Source: Actinomycetales bacterium (GTDB lineage Bacteria > Actinomycetota > Actinomycetes > Actinomycetales > Actinomycetaceae). Taken from it: a stretch of 64,000 bases of DNA. Below the pieces are notes generated by a model. The model was not told the DNA's origin. It searched no databases and saw nothing but the letters and a program-made list of their open reading frames with translations. Positions 26,035 through 35,560 of this stretch are shown here, one piece after another (positions within the stretch are counted from its first letter, which is position 1; each line of letters begins with the position of its first letter). A program made the position numbers and the translations under genes. The stretch spans positions 27,094 through 91,093 of the forward strand of contig JAATFD010000012.1 of NCBI GenBank assembly GCA_015655375.1, written 5' to 3'.

Positions 26035-28113
26035 ATGACCCACGACCCGATTCCCCTGACCATCGCCGGCGCCCCGGTCCCGACCCTGACGACCACGACC
26101 GTCATTGTCGGAGCCGGCTCAGCCGGGCTGTGCGCGGCCGATCGACTGTGGGAACTCGGCCACGACGATCTGTTGATCGTCACCGACAAGGTCCGAGCCG
26201 GGACCTCCCGCAACGCGGGATCGGACAAGCAGACCTACTACAAGCTCACCCTGTCGGGCTCGGCCCCGGACTCCGTACGCGACATGGCCGCCACGCTCTT
26301 CGCGGGAGGAGCGATGGATGGGGACAACGCGCTCGCCGAGGCCGCCTTGTCGAGCCGCGCCTTCATGCGCCTCGTCGACCTTGGAGTCCCCTTCCCCTCC
26401 AACGCCTCCGGAGAGTTCGTCGGTTACAAGACCGACCATGATCCGCGCCAGCGCGCGACCTCGGCCGGGCCCTACACCTCGCGCTCGATGGTCGCTCAGC
26501 TCGAGGCCAAGGTCCGCCGCAACGGGACCCGTGTGGTCCCCGACTGCCGTCTGCTCGACCTCATCGTCGACGAGGGCGAGGTCGCCGGCGTCCTTCTCCT
26601 GCGCACCTGCGAGCCCCCCACCACCGACGGTGGCGCGTCCGGTCGCGCGCGCTCCCCATTACTGGCGATCCGCGCGCGCACCGTCGTTCTCGCAACCGGG
26701 GGACCTGCGGGGATCTACTCACGCAGCGTCTTCCCACACGGCCAGTGGGGAGCCTCAGGAGCCGCTCTGCGTGCCGGCGCACACGGCAAGAACCTCACCG
26801 AATGGCAGTTCGGACTGTCCTCCCTGCACCCTCGATGGAACGTGTCCGGCACGTACATGCAAGCGATCCCGCGCTTCGTGTCGACCGATGCCGAGGGCGG
26901 GGACGAACGCGAGTTTCTCTCCGAGGTCATCGACGACTATGGGCACCTTCTGTCGATGATCTTCCTCAAGGGCTATCAATGGCCTTTCGACATCCGCAAG
27001 GCGCGCGACGGCTCCTCACTGATCGACCTGCTCGTGTACCGAGAGACCGCTCTGCGAGGGCGCCGCGTCTGGCTCGATTTCCGCCACAATCCCGTCCGCG
27101 AGCGCTTCGAGCCCACCGAGCTCGTCCCCGAGGCGCGTGACTACCTCGACCGCACAGAAGCGCTGCGTGCGACCCCCCTCGAGCGTCTGCGGGCGATGAA
27201 CGAGCCCGCCTACCAGCTCTACCTCGAGAAGAACCCGTCGATCGACCTGGCCCGCGAGATGCTCGAGGTCGACGTCTGCGCCCAGCACAACAACGGCGGA
27301 CTCCTGGTCGACTCCTGGTGGCAGTCGAACATCCGGGGCCTCTTCCCCATCGGCGAGGCCGCCGGGTCCCACGGCGTGTATCGACCCGGAGGGGCCGCGT
27401 TGAACTCCGGACAGGTCGGGGCGACCCGCGCCGCGCAGTACATCAGCGCTCGGCGCAGCGGTGAGCCCATGTCCGAGGATCAGTTCGCCGCTGCAGCAGC
27501 ACCCAGGGTGTCGGGCGCCCGGGAATTGATCGAGGCCGCGACCTCACGCTTCCGCTCGGGAGTCCCCGACAACACGGCAACTCTGCTCGCCGACGCCCAG
27601 CAGATGATGAGCGACCGCGCGGGCCTGGTTCGGTCCTCGAAGGGATTGCGTTCCGCGTTGGCCGAGGTCGCAGCGACGCTCGGCACCTACGACTCCTTGG
27701 TGGTCGCCTCTCCGGACTCCCGGCGCTCGATCGACCGGGTCTTTCTGATCCGCGACATCCTGACGACGCAGGACGTCTATCTGTCGGCGATGGTCGACTA
27801 CCTGGAGCACGGCGGTCACTCGCGCGGGTCGGTGCTGTACACGGATCCGCAGGGCTCGCGCCCGCTGGCAGTGTGGGATCCCGACGATCCGGACAGCGAG
27901 ATCGCGGATCTACCGGAGATCTTCCGCTTCCGCACCGACGACGGACGCCTGGACGGAGAGGCTCAGGAGGTCACGTACCACCCGCGGACCTCGGGAGTCG
28001 GCGGCCCGGGCACGGTCAGCACCCGCTGGCGCCCCATCCGCCCGATCCCGCCCGAAGATGAGGTCTTCGAGACGGTGTGGAAGAGCTACCGCGAGACCGG
28101 CGGGGTGGCCTGA
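26035..28113 (+). CDS. Orphan FAD-dependent oxidoreductase (fumarate-reductase flavoprotein-like)
   Basis: 692 residues from the ATG at 26035 (CTTGGAG upstream). The dinucleotide site VIVGAGSAGLCAADRL holds GAGSAG at 26-31, followed by TDKVRAGTSRNAGSDKQT, VVLATGGPAGIYS, and a second FAD contact LFPIGEAAGSHGVYRPGGAALNSGQVG. The arrangement is that of the FAD-binding-2 group (succinate/fumarate/aspartate oxidases, APS reductase), but no iron-sulfur or membrane partner is nearby. A C-terminal 250-residue region has no family that I can name. Probably oxidises or reduces an island intermediate in the cytoplasm. Same operon as the SDR (76-bp gap). Confidence 0.8.
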   Translation: MTHDPIPLTIAGAPVPTLTTTTVIVGAGSAGLCAADRLWELGHDDLLIVTDKVRAGTSRNAGSDKQTYYKLTLSGSAPDSVRDMAATLFAGGAMDGDNALAEAALSSRAFMRLVDLGVPFPSNASGEFVGYKTDHDPRQRATSAGPYTSRSMVAQLEAKVRRNGTRVVPDCRLLDLIVDEGEVAGVLLLRTCEPPTTDGGASGRARSPLLAIRARTVVLATGGPAGIYSRSVFPHGQWGASGAALRAGAHGKNLTEWQFGLSSLHPRWNVSGTYMQAIPRFVSTDAEGGDEREFLSEVIDDYGHLLSMIFLKGYQWPFDIRKARDGSSLIDLLVYRETALRGRRVWLDFRHNPVRERFEPTELVPEARDYLDRTEALRATPLERLRAMNEPAYQLYLEKNPSIDLAREMLEVDVCAQHNNGGLLVDSWWQSNIRGLFPIGEAAGSHGVYRPGGAALNSGQVGATRAAQYISARRSGEPMSEDQFAAAAAPRVSGARELIEAATSRFRSGVPDNTATLLADAQQMMSDRAGLVRSSKGLRSALAEVAATLGTYDSLVVASPDSRRSIDRVFLIRDILTTQDVYLSAMVDYLEHGGHSRGSVLYTDPQGSRPLAVWDPDDPDSEIADLPEIFRFRTDDGRLDGEAQEVTYHPRTSGVGGPGTVSTRWRPIRPIPPEDEVFETVWKSYRETGGVA

Positions 28114-28159
28114 GGGACCGGAGCCAGCGTCCAGAGACACCCAAGTGAGGCGTTTCCAC

Positions 28160-28208
28160 CGAGGTGAGGCAGTAGGAGGCCGCGCTGCGGTGGGTACGCC
28201 TCACCTCG
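28160..28208. terminator. Inverted repeat downstream of the FAD gene
   Basis: CGAGGTGAGGC (28160-28170) pairs with GCCTCACCTCG (28198-28208), 27 nt apart. It sits in the gap between convergent FAD and Gfo/Idh/MocA genes. No T-run follows, so termination is inferred from position only. Confidence 0.45.
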
Positions 28209-28211
28209 TAG

Positions 28212-28256
28212 GACAGGAGTGGGGCCCGGCCCATCTGGCCGCGCCCCACTCCTGTC
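28212..28256. terminator. 14-bp perfect stem between convergent genes
   Basis: GACAGGAGTGGGGC (28212-28225) and GCCCCACTCCTGTC (28243-28256) form a perfect 14-bp stem with a 17-nt loop, 30 bp before the stop of the minus-strand dehydrogenase. Likely a bidirectional transcription barrier; no U-tract on either side. Confidence 0.6.
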
Positions 28257-28285
28257 ATCGCCCCGGGGTCACTCCACTCACCACC

Positions 28286-29458
28286 TCACAGCAGAATCTC
28301 GGGCACCTCCACACGTCGGCCTGCGTGTGACGACTCATCACCCAGCGCTGCCAACTGCACGCCACGGGCGGCCGAGAGCAGGCCATAGCGGTGCGGGCGG
28401 CCAGCCTCAACATCGCGGAGGAACTCGATCCACTGCGCCTTGAAGCCATTGGGCAGATCCGCGTTGGCGGGAACGTCCTGCCACTGGGAGAGGAAATCAA
28501 TCGTCGTGGGGACGTCTGGATCCCACATGGCACGCGGAGTGTTCGCCCGGTGCTGGGACTCGCAGTGGAACAGACCGGCGACGGCCGAGCCCTCGGTCCC
28601 GTCGACCTGAAACTCGACGAGTTCACGGCGGTGGACGCGTACCGCCCACGAGGAGTTGATCTGGGCCACGACGTGCTCACCGGTCGGGGTCTCGACCTCG
28701 AACACGGCGTAAGCGGCGTCATCGGCAGTCGCGTCGTAGGAGCGCCCGTTCTCATCCCATCGCTGCGGGATGTGGGTGACGGCCTGCGAGTACACCGAGA
28801 TCACGCGCCCGAGAATGCCCTCGAGGACGTAGTTCCAGTGGCAGAACATGTCGACCATCATGCCGCCGCCGTCTTGGGCCCGGTAGTTCCACGAGGGCCG
28901 CTGGGCAGGCTGCCCGTCGCCCTCGAAGACCCAGTAGCCGAACTCGCCGCGCAGGGAGAGCAGACGGCCGAAGAAGCCCTCGTCGACCAAGCGGCGCAGC
29001 TTGACCAGGCCCGGCAGGTAGAGCTTGTCGTGGACGACGCCGATCGTCAGTCCGCTTCCCTCACCGCGGCGGGCGAGGTCGACCGCGTCGCGCACCGTCT
29101 CCGCCGTCGGCTTCTCCGTGAAGATGTGCTTTCCCGCGGCGATCGCCGCCTTGAGCGCAGGATAACGCCGCGAGGTCGTCTGCGCGTCGAAGTAGACGTC
29201 GACCTCGGGATCGGCGAGGACGGAGTCGACGTCCGTCGTCCATTTCTCCACGTCGTGACGCTCAGCGATGTCGCGGAGCTTCTCGGGGTTGCGTCCCACG
29301 AGGATCGGTTCGATCTGGACCCGGGACCCGTCCTCGAGGAGGACACCCCCCTCTCCCCGAATCTCAAGGATTGACCGTACGAGATGCTGGCGGTACCCCA
29401 TGCGACCCGTGACACCATTCATCGCGATGACTATCGGTTTCCTGGACGACATCGTCAC
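28286..29458 (-). CDS. Gfo/Idh/MocA family dehydrogenase, second in the island
   Basis: 390 residues. The N-terminus IVIAMNGVTGRMGYRQHLVRSI is an unusual Rossmann opening for this family, with a long insertion carrying EDGSRVQIEPILVGRN before the second strand. The catalytic-lysine motif HIFTEKPTAETVRDA is present, and GGGMMVDMFCHWNYVLEGIL gives the active-site acid and histidine. Little similarity to the dehydrogenase at 18202-19344 outside the fold, so it should act on a different substrate or position. Own promoter with a LacI-type operator 85 bp upstream. Confidence 0.88.
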   Translation of the reverse strand: MTMSSRKPIVIAMNGVTGRMGYRQHLVRSILEIRGEGGVLLEDGSRVQIEPILVGRNPEKLRDIAERHDVEKWTTDVDSVLADPEVDVYFDAQTTSRRYPALKAAIAAGKHIFTEKPTAETVRDAVDLARRGEGSGLTIGVVHDKLYLPGLVKLRRLVDEGFFGRLLSLRGEFGYWVFEGDGQPAQRPSWNYRAQDGGGMMVDMFCHWNYVLEGILGRVISVYSQAVTHIPQRWDENGRSYDATADDAAYAVFEVETPTGEHVVAQINSSWAVRVHRRELVEFQVDGTEGSAVAGLFHCESQHRANTPRAMWDPDVPTTIDFLSQWQDVPANADLPNGFKAQWIEFLRDVEAGRPHRYGLLSAARGVQLAALGDESSHAGRRVEVPEILL

Positions 29459-29542
29459 TCCTTCACGCCTCCCCGGCGGGAGATGGATCGTGGCCCTCGC
29501 TCAACCGACGAGCGTGGGTGATGGACCAACGACACAGCGCCG

Positions 29543-29560
29543 TTGGAATGCGCTTTCCAG
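29543..29560. promoter_or_regulatory. LacI-type operator upstream of the second dehydrogenase
   Basis: TTGGAATGCGCTTTCCAG repeats 17 of 18 bases of the site at 25003-25020. It lies between the dehydrogenase start (29458, minus) and the antiporter start (29674, plus) and most likely governs the dehydrogenase. Confidence 0.7.
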
Positions 29561-29673
29561 CCTAGATCCAGCCGTTCCTCGAGGTCAAGGCGACGAGGCT
29601 GCGGGCCAGGGAGCCGGGCGGGTCCGGTGGCGCGATCCCGGAGGATAGGACGGTCCGGCACGCATGAGGAAGA

Positions 29674-31359
29674 ATGTCCGGCATGACCGAATCCCTCGTC
29701 GTCATCGTGGTCGGGCTGGTCCTCATTGCAGCCGGGGCCCTTCTTGGCCTGAAATTCGGGGTCGCCGCCCCACTGCTCCTGACGGCCGTCGGCGTGGGTG
29801 CAAGTTTCCTTCCGATGTTCACCGACATCTCCATCGAACCGGAATGGGTCCTGGAAGGACTGCTGCCTCCGTTGCTGTACTCGGCGTCGGTCGCCATGCC
29901 GAGCATGAACTTCCGCCGGGAGTTCGGAGCGATCAGCGGACTGTCGATCGCGCTGGTCGTCGCGACCTCCCTGGCCCTCGGCATCTTTTTCATGTTCGCC
30001 ATCCCCGGACTCGGATTCGCCTGGGGCGTCGCACTGGGCGCCATCATCAGCCCCACCGACGCGGTCGCCACCTCCATCATCCGACAGGCCCCGGTGTCGA
30101 AGCGCGTCATGGCACTCCTGGACGGGGAGAGCCTGCTCAACGATGCGACCGCACTCGTCCTGCTCCGAACCGCGATCGTGGCGACGGCCTCGGCCTTCTC
30201 GATCTGGGGGATGGTCGGCACGTTCGCCTGGTCGGTCGCCGTCGCCGCAGTGGTCGGCGTGATCGTCGGGGCGCTCAATCTGGCGGTGCGGGCCAGGATC
30301 TCCGATCCGGCGGTGAACACCGTCCTGTCCTTCACAGTCCCCTTCCTCGCATCGATACCCACGGATCTTCTCGGGGGCTCTGGCTTGGTCGCTGCGGTCG
30401 TCGCGGGGCTCGCCACCGGTTTCCGTGCGCCTCGGGAGCTGTCGCCCGAGAGTCGCCTGTCGGACACGCAGAACTGGCGCACGGTCGAACTCGTCCTCGA
30501 GGGCGCCGTGTTCCTCACCATGGGACTGCAGATCAAGACGATCGTCGCAGCCGTCGTCGACCTCCACGGCAACGTGATCCTGGCCTGCCTCGTCGCGCTC
30601 GGGGCACTCGTCCTCACGCTACTGATACGGGCCGGCTACGTGACCGCATTGCTCGGCCTTCTGCGCAGGCGAGCACGCCGACGCGCCCGCACGCAGCCAC
30701 GATTGCAGGACATCCAGGAGAAGATGACGACGGACGAGGGCCGCCAGCTGGCACTCGACCGGCTCAACACCCGACCCGGACGACCGAGGACCGTTCGCGA
30801 CCTCGACCGCTTCATGACCAGAATCACCCGCAGTCTGGCCGACGTCGACTATTTCCTCCGTCAACCGCTCGGCTGGCGTGACGGCTCGATCGTGGTCTGG
30901 GCAGGAATGCGCGGGGCCGTAACGGTCGCCGCCGCGCAGACCCTGCCCGAGAGCACACCACAGCGCTCCGTCCTCGTCCTCATCGCCGTCGTCGTCGCGC
31001 TGGCGTCACTCGTCGTGCAAGGAGGGACGATCGGGGCGCTGGTCGGACACCTGACGGGCTCGAGCGAGACCGATGACGAGGACGAGCAGACCACTGCACA
31101 GCGCCGACGTCTCCGCGAGCTGCTGCGCGCGGCGTCCGAGACGGTCCCCAACTCCTCGAGCACCGGGCACCGTTCTCCCGACATGGGCCAGCCTCCAACA
31201 GAGAAGGCGCACCACGTCGCCGTCCTCAACGCCCAGCGCGACGCGCTCCTGGACGCACGCGACGACGGGACGTTCGACGCCGAGCTCCTCGAGGACGAGC
31301 TCGCAAACCTCGACGCCGCCCAGATCGCCATCGAGATGCGAGAACGCGAAGTGGGGTGA
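29674..31359 (+). CDS. Na+/H+ antiporter, CPA1 family
   Basis: 561 residues; ATG at 29674 (GAGGAAG just upstream) or 29683. About twelve membrane helices in the first 420 residues with the CPA1 ion-site motifs GAIISPTDAVAT and LLDGESLLNDATALVLL; RDGSIVVWAGMRGAVTVAAAQTLP is a further family block. The last 120 residues are hydrophilic and helical (AQRDALLDARDDGTFDAELLEDEL), a probable cytoplasmic regulatory tail. Exchanges Na+ or another monovalent cation for protons in pH and salt homeostasis. Converges on nrdF with a 21-bp gap. Confidence 0.92.
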   Translation: MSGMTESLVVIVVGLVLIAAGALLGLKFGVAAPLLLTAVGVGASFLPMFTDISIEPEWVLEGLLPPLLYSASVAMPSMNFRREFGAISGLSIALVVATSLALGIFFMFAIPGLGFAWGVALGAIISPTDAVATSIIRQAPVSKRVMALLDGESLLNDATALVLLRTAIVATASAFSIWGMVGTFAWSVAVAAVVGVIVGALNLAVRARISDPAVNTVLSFTVPFLASIPTDLLGGSGLVAAVVAGLATGFRAPRELSPESRLSDTQNWRTVELVLEGAVFLTMGLQIKTIVAAVVDLHGNVILACLVALGALVLTLLIRAGYVTALLGLLRRRARRRARTQPRLQDIQEKMTTDEGRQLALDRLNTRPGRPRTVRDLDRFMTRITRSLADVDYFLRQPLGWRDGSIVVWAGMRGAVTVAAAQTLPESTPQRSVLVLIAVVVALASLVVQGGTIGALVGHLTGSSETDDEDEQTTAQRRRLRELLRAASETVPNSSSTGHRSPDMGQPPTEKAHHVAVLNAQRDALLDARDDGTFDAELLEDELANLDAAQIAIEMREREVG

Positions 31360-31380
31360 GGACTGGACCGAATCAGTGGC

Positions 31381-32430
<1,050 letters not shown>

Positions 32431-32525
32431 CTAACGGCGAGCACGGTCACCTACGCGGACGCCTCGCGTGGGGTATGCCATCGTGAGAGGGATGAGGCGG
32501 GGGGGAAAGAGGCGGTGACTCATGA

Positions 32526-32580
32526 CCGGGTTGCTGGCGGAATGCCGGCCAGCTGAACGGACACCCTTCACATAACCCGG
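32526..32580. other. Possible branched RNA/DNA structure upstream of nrdF
   Basis: CCGGGTT (32526-32532) pairs with AACCCGG (32574-32580); inside, GCTGGC (32533-32538) pairs with GCCAGC (32548-32553) and TGAA (32554-32557) with TTCA (32567-32570). That is an outer stem enclosing two hairpins. It lies in the 388-bp gap between nrdF and the phosphoketolase, about 185 bp before the nrdF start. It matches no riboswitch family that I know and may be incidental in GC-rich DNA. Confidence 0.35.
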
Positions 32581-32616
32581 CAACCGACTGGAGAAGAGCA
32601 CCGCCAGCGGAACGAA

Positions 32617-32650
32617 GGGGCGGGACGGGGATCGCTCCTCGTCCCGCCCC
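32617..32650 (-). terminator. Terminator hairpin after phosphoketolase
   Basis: GGGGCGGGACG (32617-32627) and CGTCCCGCCCC (32640-32650) give a perfect 11-bp stem with a 12-nt loop that can close further. It is 82 bp past the phosphoketolase stop in the direction of transcription. No strong U-tract follows. Confidence 0.65.
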
Positions 32651-32731
32651 AGCCTCGCGTGAACTGCGGACGCGTCTCACGCTCACAAGACGGTGCACCT
32701 CGCGCTCAGGAGCGGGCGCGCCTCGGCAGAG

Positions 32732-35224
32732 TCAGGCGTTCACGATCTCCGACTCGGCGGCCACTGCGGTCTCCGACCCGACACCGGCCTCGAAATGCCA
32801 GTCGCGCACCTCGGGCAGGTCCTCCAGGTGGATGACCTTGTAATCCTCGTGGCGCTCGAGCTGACGCTCGCACCAGCGCTTAAGGTCGGCGCCGCCCCTG
32901 ATCGTCCGCTTGCAGTTGTTGATCGCATCCATCACCAGGTGGAAACGGTCGACCCTGTTGCGCACGACCATGTCGAAGGGCGTCGTCGTGGTGCCCTCCT
33001 CGATGAATCCACGCACATGGAAGCGGTCGGCCTCGGGGCGCCCGTGCACCAGTTGGTGGACGACCCCGGGGTAGCCGTGGAAGCAGAACACGACATCCGT
33101 GTGATCCGTGAAGGTCTCCGCGAAGTCCTGGTCCGACATCCCGTTCGGGTGGTCCTTCGGACGAGCCAGCGTCTGCAGACGCACGACATTGACGACGCGC
33201 ACCTTCAGCTGTGGCAGCTTCTGGCGGAAGATCTGCGCAGCGGCGACGGCCTCGAGGGTCACGACGTCCCCGGCGCAGGCGATGATGATGTCAGGGTCCG
33301 CACCGGACTCCAGATCCTCGTCGCCCGCCCAGTCCCAGATCCCATAGCCTCTGCGACAGTGAATGTAGGCCTCATCCGGAGTCAGCCACTGGAACTGTGG
33401 CTGCTTGTCCTGGACGATCAGGTTGACCCGGTCGCGCGTTTCGAAGGCGTAGGCCGAGATCTCCAGCAGGCAGTTCGCATCCGGCGGCAAGTAGGCTCGC
33501 ACGACGTCGCCGCGCAGGTTGACCACCGTCGAGAGCACGCCCGGCCCCTGGTGGGAGAAGCCGTTGTGATCGTTCCTCCAACACGTCGAGGACAGGAGAA
33601 TGTTGAGCGAGGGGACCGGCGTGCGCCAGTTGAGCCCGACGCCCTCCTCCAGCCACTTGGCGTGTTGGATCGTCTGGGAGACGCAGACCATTCCGAAGGC
33701 CTCGTAGGAGGCGAACAGGCCGTGACGACCGGTCAGGTTGTAGCCCTCGAGCCAGCCGTGTGTGTTGTGCTCGGAGAGGACCTCCATGACGCGGCCATTG
33801 CGCGAGAGCTTCACGTCGAGGTCGTTCGTCGGCTCCATGAAGGCACGATCGGTGACATCGAAGACCGCGCCCAAGCGGTTCGAGTTCGCCTCGTCGGGGC
33901 AGAACAAGCGGAACGTGGTCGGATTGCGCCGGTAGAGCTCCGCCATGAACTCGCCGAGATAGCGCGGGGACTCCTTGAGGATCGTCCCACGTTCCTCCGG
34001 TGTGAAGTCCAGGGCGAAGTCACGCCAGTTCGGCAGATCGAGCGGCGTGAACTCTCCACCGCCGTTGGCCGCCGGGTTGGCGGACATCCGCTTGGAGCCC
34101 TTCGGATTCGCTGAACGCACGAGGTCGGTCACCGCACCCCGCTCGTCGAAGAGCTCCTCTGGATGGTAGGACCGCAGCCACTTCTCGAGGATCGCGAGGT
34201 GCTCGGGGTTCTCCCGGACACCGGACAGCGGCACCTGGTGAGCGCGCCACGTGCCCTCGACCACGACACCGTCGACCTCGTGGGGGCCGGTCCACCCCTT
34301 GGGGGAACGCAGAATGATCATCGGCCAGCGCGGCTGGATGCCATTGTCGGCCTCGGCGGACAGTCCGACGGGGACGCCGTCGGGACCCAGCTCGCGGGCA
34401 GCCGCCTGGATCTCCTTGATCCGACCCCATGCCTTCGCCAGAGCCTCATCGAAGCGATAGTGCATCCCAGGCAGGTCGTCGCCGCTGACTTCGAGGACCT
34501 CGTAGCCGTGTCCCTCGTAGAGCTTGCGCAGGTCAGCGGGGTCCTTGCGTCCCTGGACGGTCGGGCTGGCGATCTTCGCACCGTTGAGGTGGAGGATCGG
34601 CAGGACTGCGCCGTCGCGGGCGGGGTTGAGGAACGAGATGCCCTTCCATGATCCCTCGAGTGGGCCAGTCTCAGCCTCGCCATCACCGACGACCGTCAGC
34701 GCGATGAGGTCGGGGTTGTCGAAGACCGCGCCGAAAGCGTGGACCAGGGAGTACCCGAGCTCGCCGCCCTCGTTGATCGATCCGGGAGTCGTCACGGACA
34801 CGTGGGAGGGGATGCCACCCGGAGCGGAGAACTGGCGGAACAGGCGCAGCATGCCCCGTTCGTCCTCGGTGATCTTCGGATAGACCTCGGTGTAGGTGTC
34901 CTCCAAGTACGTCGCCGCAACGAGGGCGGGACCACCGTGGCCGGGACCGGTGATGTAGATCATGTCCTGATCGGTCATCCGGATCAGTCGGGATGCATGG
35001 GTGTAGATGAAGGACAGCCCCGGGGACGTCCCCCAGTGGCCGAGCAGTCGAGGCTTGATGTCATCGGCCGTGAGCGGGCGACGCAGCAGTGGGTCCGACT
35101 TCAGGTAAATCTGGCCAACGGTGAGATAGTTGTCGGCTCGCCACCAGGCATCCATCGTGGCAACGTCCTCGTCGCTGGGATGCGCGAGCGCATCCACCAG
35201 TTCCGAGATTGGACTGCTGTTCAT
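32732..35224 (-). CDS. xfp: Xylulose-5-phosphate/fructose-6-phosphate phosphoketolase
   Basis: 830 residues, the usual length. This TPP enzyme splits xylulose-5-P or fructose-6-P with phosphate into acetyl-P plus a shorter sugar phosphate, the key step of the bifid shunt. Landmarks: LLGHWGTSPGLSFIYTHASRLI, YITGPGHGGPAL, the TPP motif VVGDGEAETGPLEGSWKG, SPKGWTGPHEVDG, and HNGFSHQGPGVLSTVVN with CRNDHNGFSHQ-type residues around the substrate. The C-terminal TDHTDVVFCFHGYPGVVHQLVHGR is also typical. Monocistronic with a terminator behind it. Supports a fermentative actinobacterial host. Confidence 0.97.
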   Translation of the reverse strand: MNSSPISELVDALAHPSDEDVATMDAWWRADNYLTVGQIYLKSDPLLRRPLTADDIKPRLLGHWGTSPGLSFIYTHASRLIRMTDQDMIYITGPGHGGPALVAATYLEDTYTEVYPKITEDERGMLRLFRQFSAPGGIPSHVSVTTPGSINEGGELGYSLVHAFGAVFDNPDLIALTVVGDGEAETGPLEGSWKGISFLNPARDGAVLPILHLNGAKIASPTVQGRKDPADLRKLYEGHGYEVLEVSGDDLPGMHYRFDEALAKAWGRIKEIQAAARELGPDGVPVGLSAEADNGIQPRWPMIILRSPKGWTGPHEVDGVVVEGTWRAHQVPLSGVRENPEHLAILEKWLRSYHPEELFDERGAVTDLVRSANPKGSKRMSANPAANGGGEFTPLDLPNWRDFALDFTPEERGTILKESPRYLGEFMAELYRRNPTTFRLFCPDEANSNRLGAVFDVTDRAFMEPTNDLDVKLSRNGRVMEVLSEHNTHGWLEGYNLTGRHGLFASYEAFGMVCVSQTIQHAKWLEEGVGLNWRTPVPSLNILLSSTCWRNDHNGFSHQGPGVLSTVVNLRGDVVRAYLPPDANCLLEISAYAFETRDRVNLIVQDKQPQFQWLTPDEAYIHCRRGYGIWDWAGDEDLESGADPDIIIACAGDVVTLEAVAAAQIFRQKLPQLKVRVVNVVRLQTLARPKDHPNGMSDQDFAETFTDHTDVVFCFHGYPGVVHQLVHGRPEADRFHVRGFIEEGTTTTPFDMVVRNRVDRFHLVMDAINNCKRTIRGGADLKRWCERQLERHEDYKVIHLEDLPEVRDWHFEAGVGSETAVAAESEIVNA

Positions 35225-35424
35225 CCGGACTCCTTCCGGGCGCCATCAAGGCGGCCATGATTCGGTTGTCAGCACCGCCAACGGTACTCGAGCGGGCCAG
35301 TCCGGGACAGACCCAATCACTCACCAGCTGGGGGTTGACGGGGCGTCGGGATGTCGTCGAGGACGTGGCCGGCCTCCCAGCACGGCCTCCGCCAGCGGTG
35401 CGGCCGTGCCCCAGTGGGACATCA

Positions 35425-35442
35425 CCCTGACAAATGTCACGG
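35425..35442. promoter_or_regulatory. Palindromic site upstream of ABC exporter/two-component operon
   Basis: CCCTGACAAATGTCACGG contains the perfect 12-bp palindrome TGACAAATGTCA with CC/GG at the edges. It is 119 bp before the ATPase ATG in a 336-bp divergent gap that holds no gene. A site for the NarL-type regulator encoded at the end of the same operon is the obvious reading, but unproven. Confidence 0.5.
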
Positions 35443-35560
35443 GTACCTCATGACGAGTCTCCCACCAACCGGTGACGCCTCACTCTCCCGTTCCGCGACC
35501 TTGCCCACGAGGCTGGAATCAGCAACAACCCAGCACCTACCGAGGCATCGAGGAGCATCA

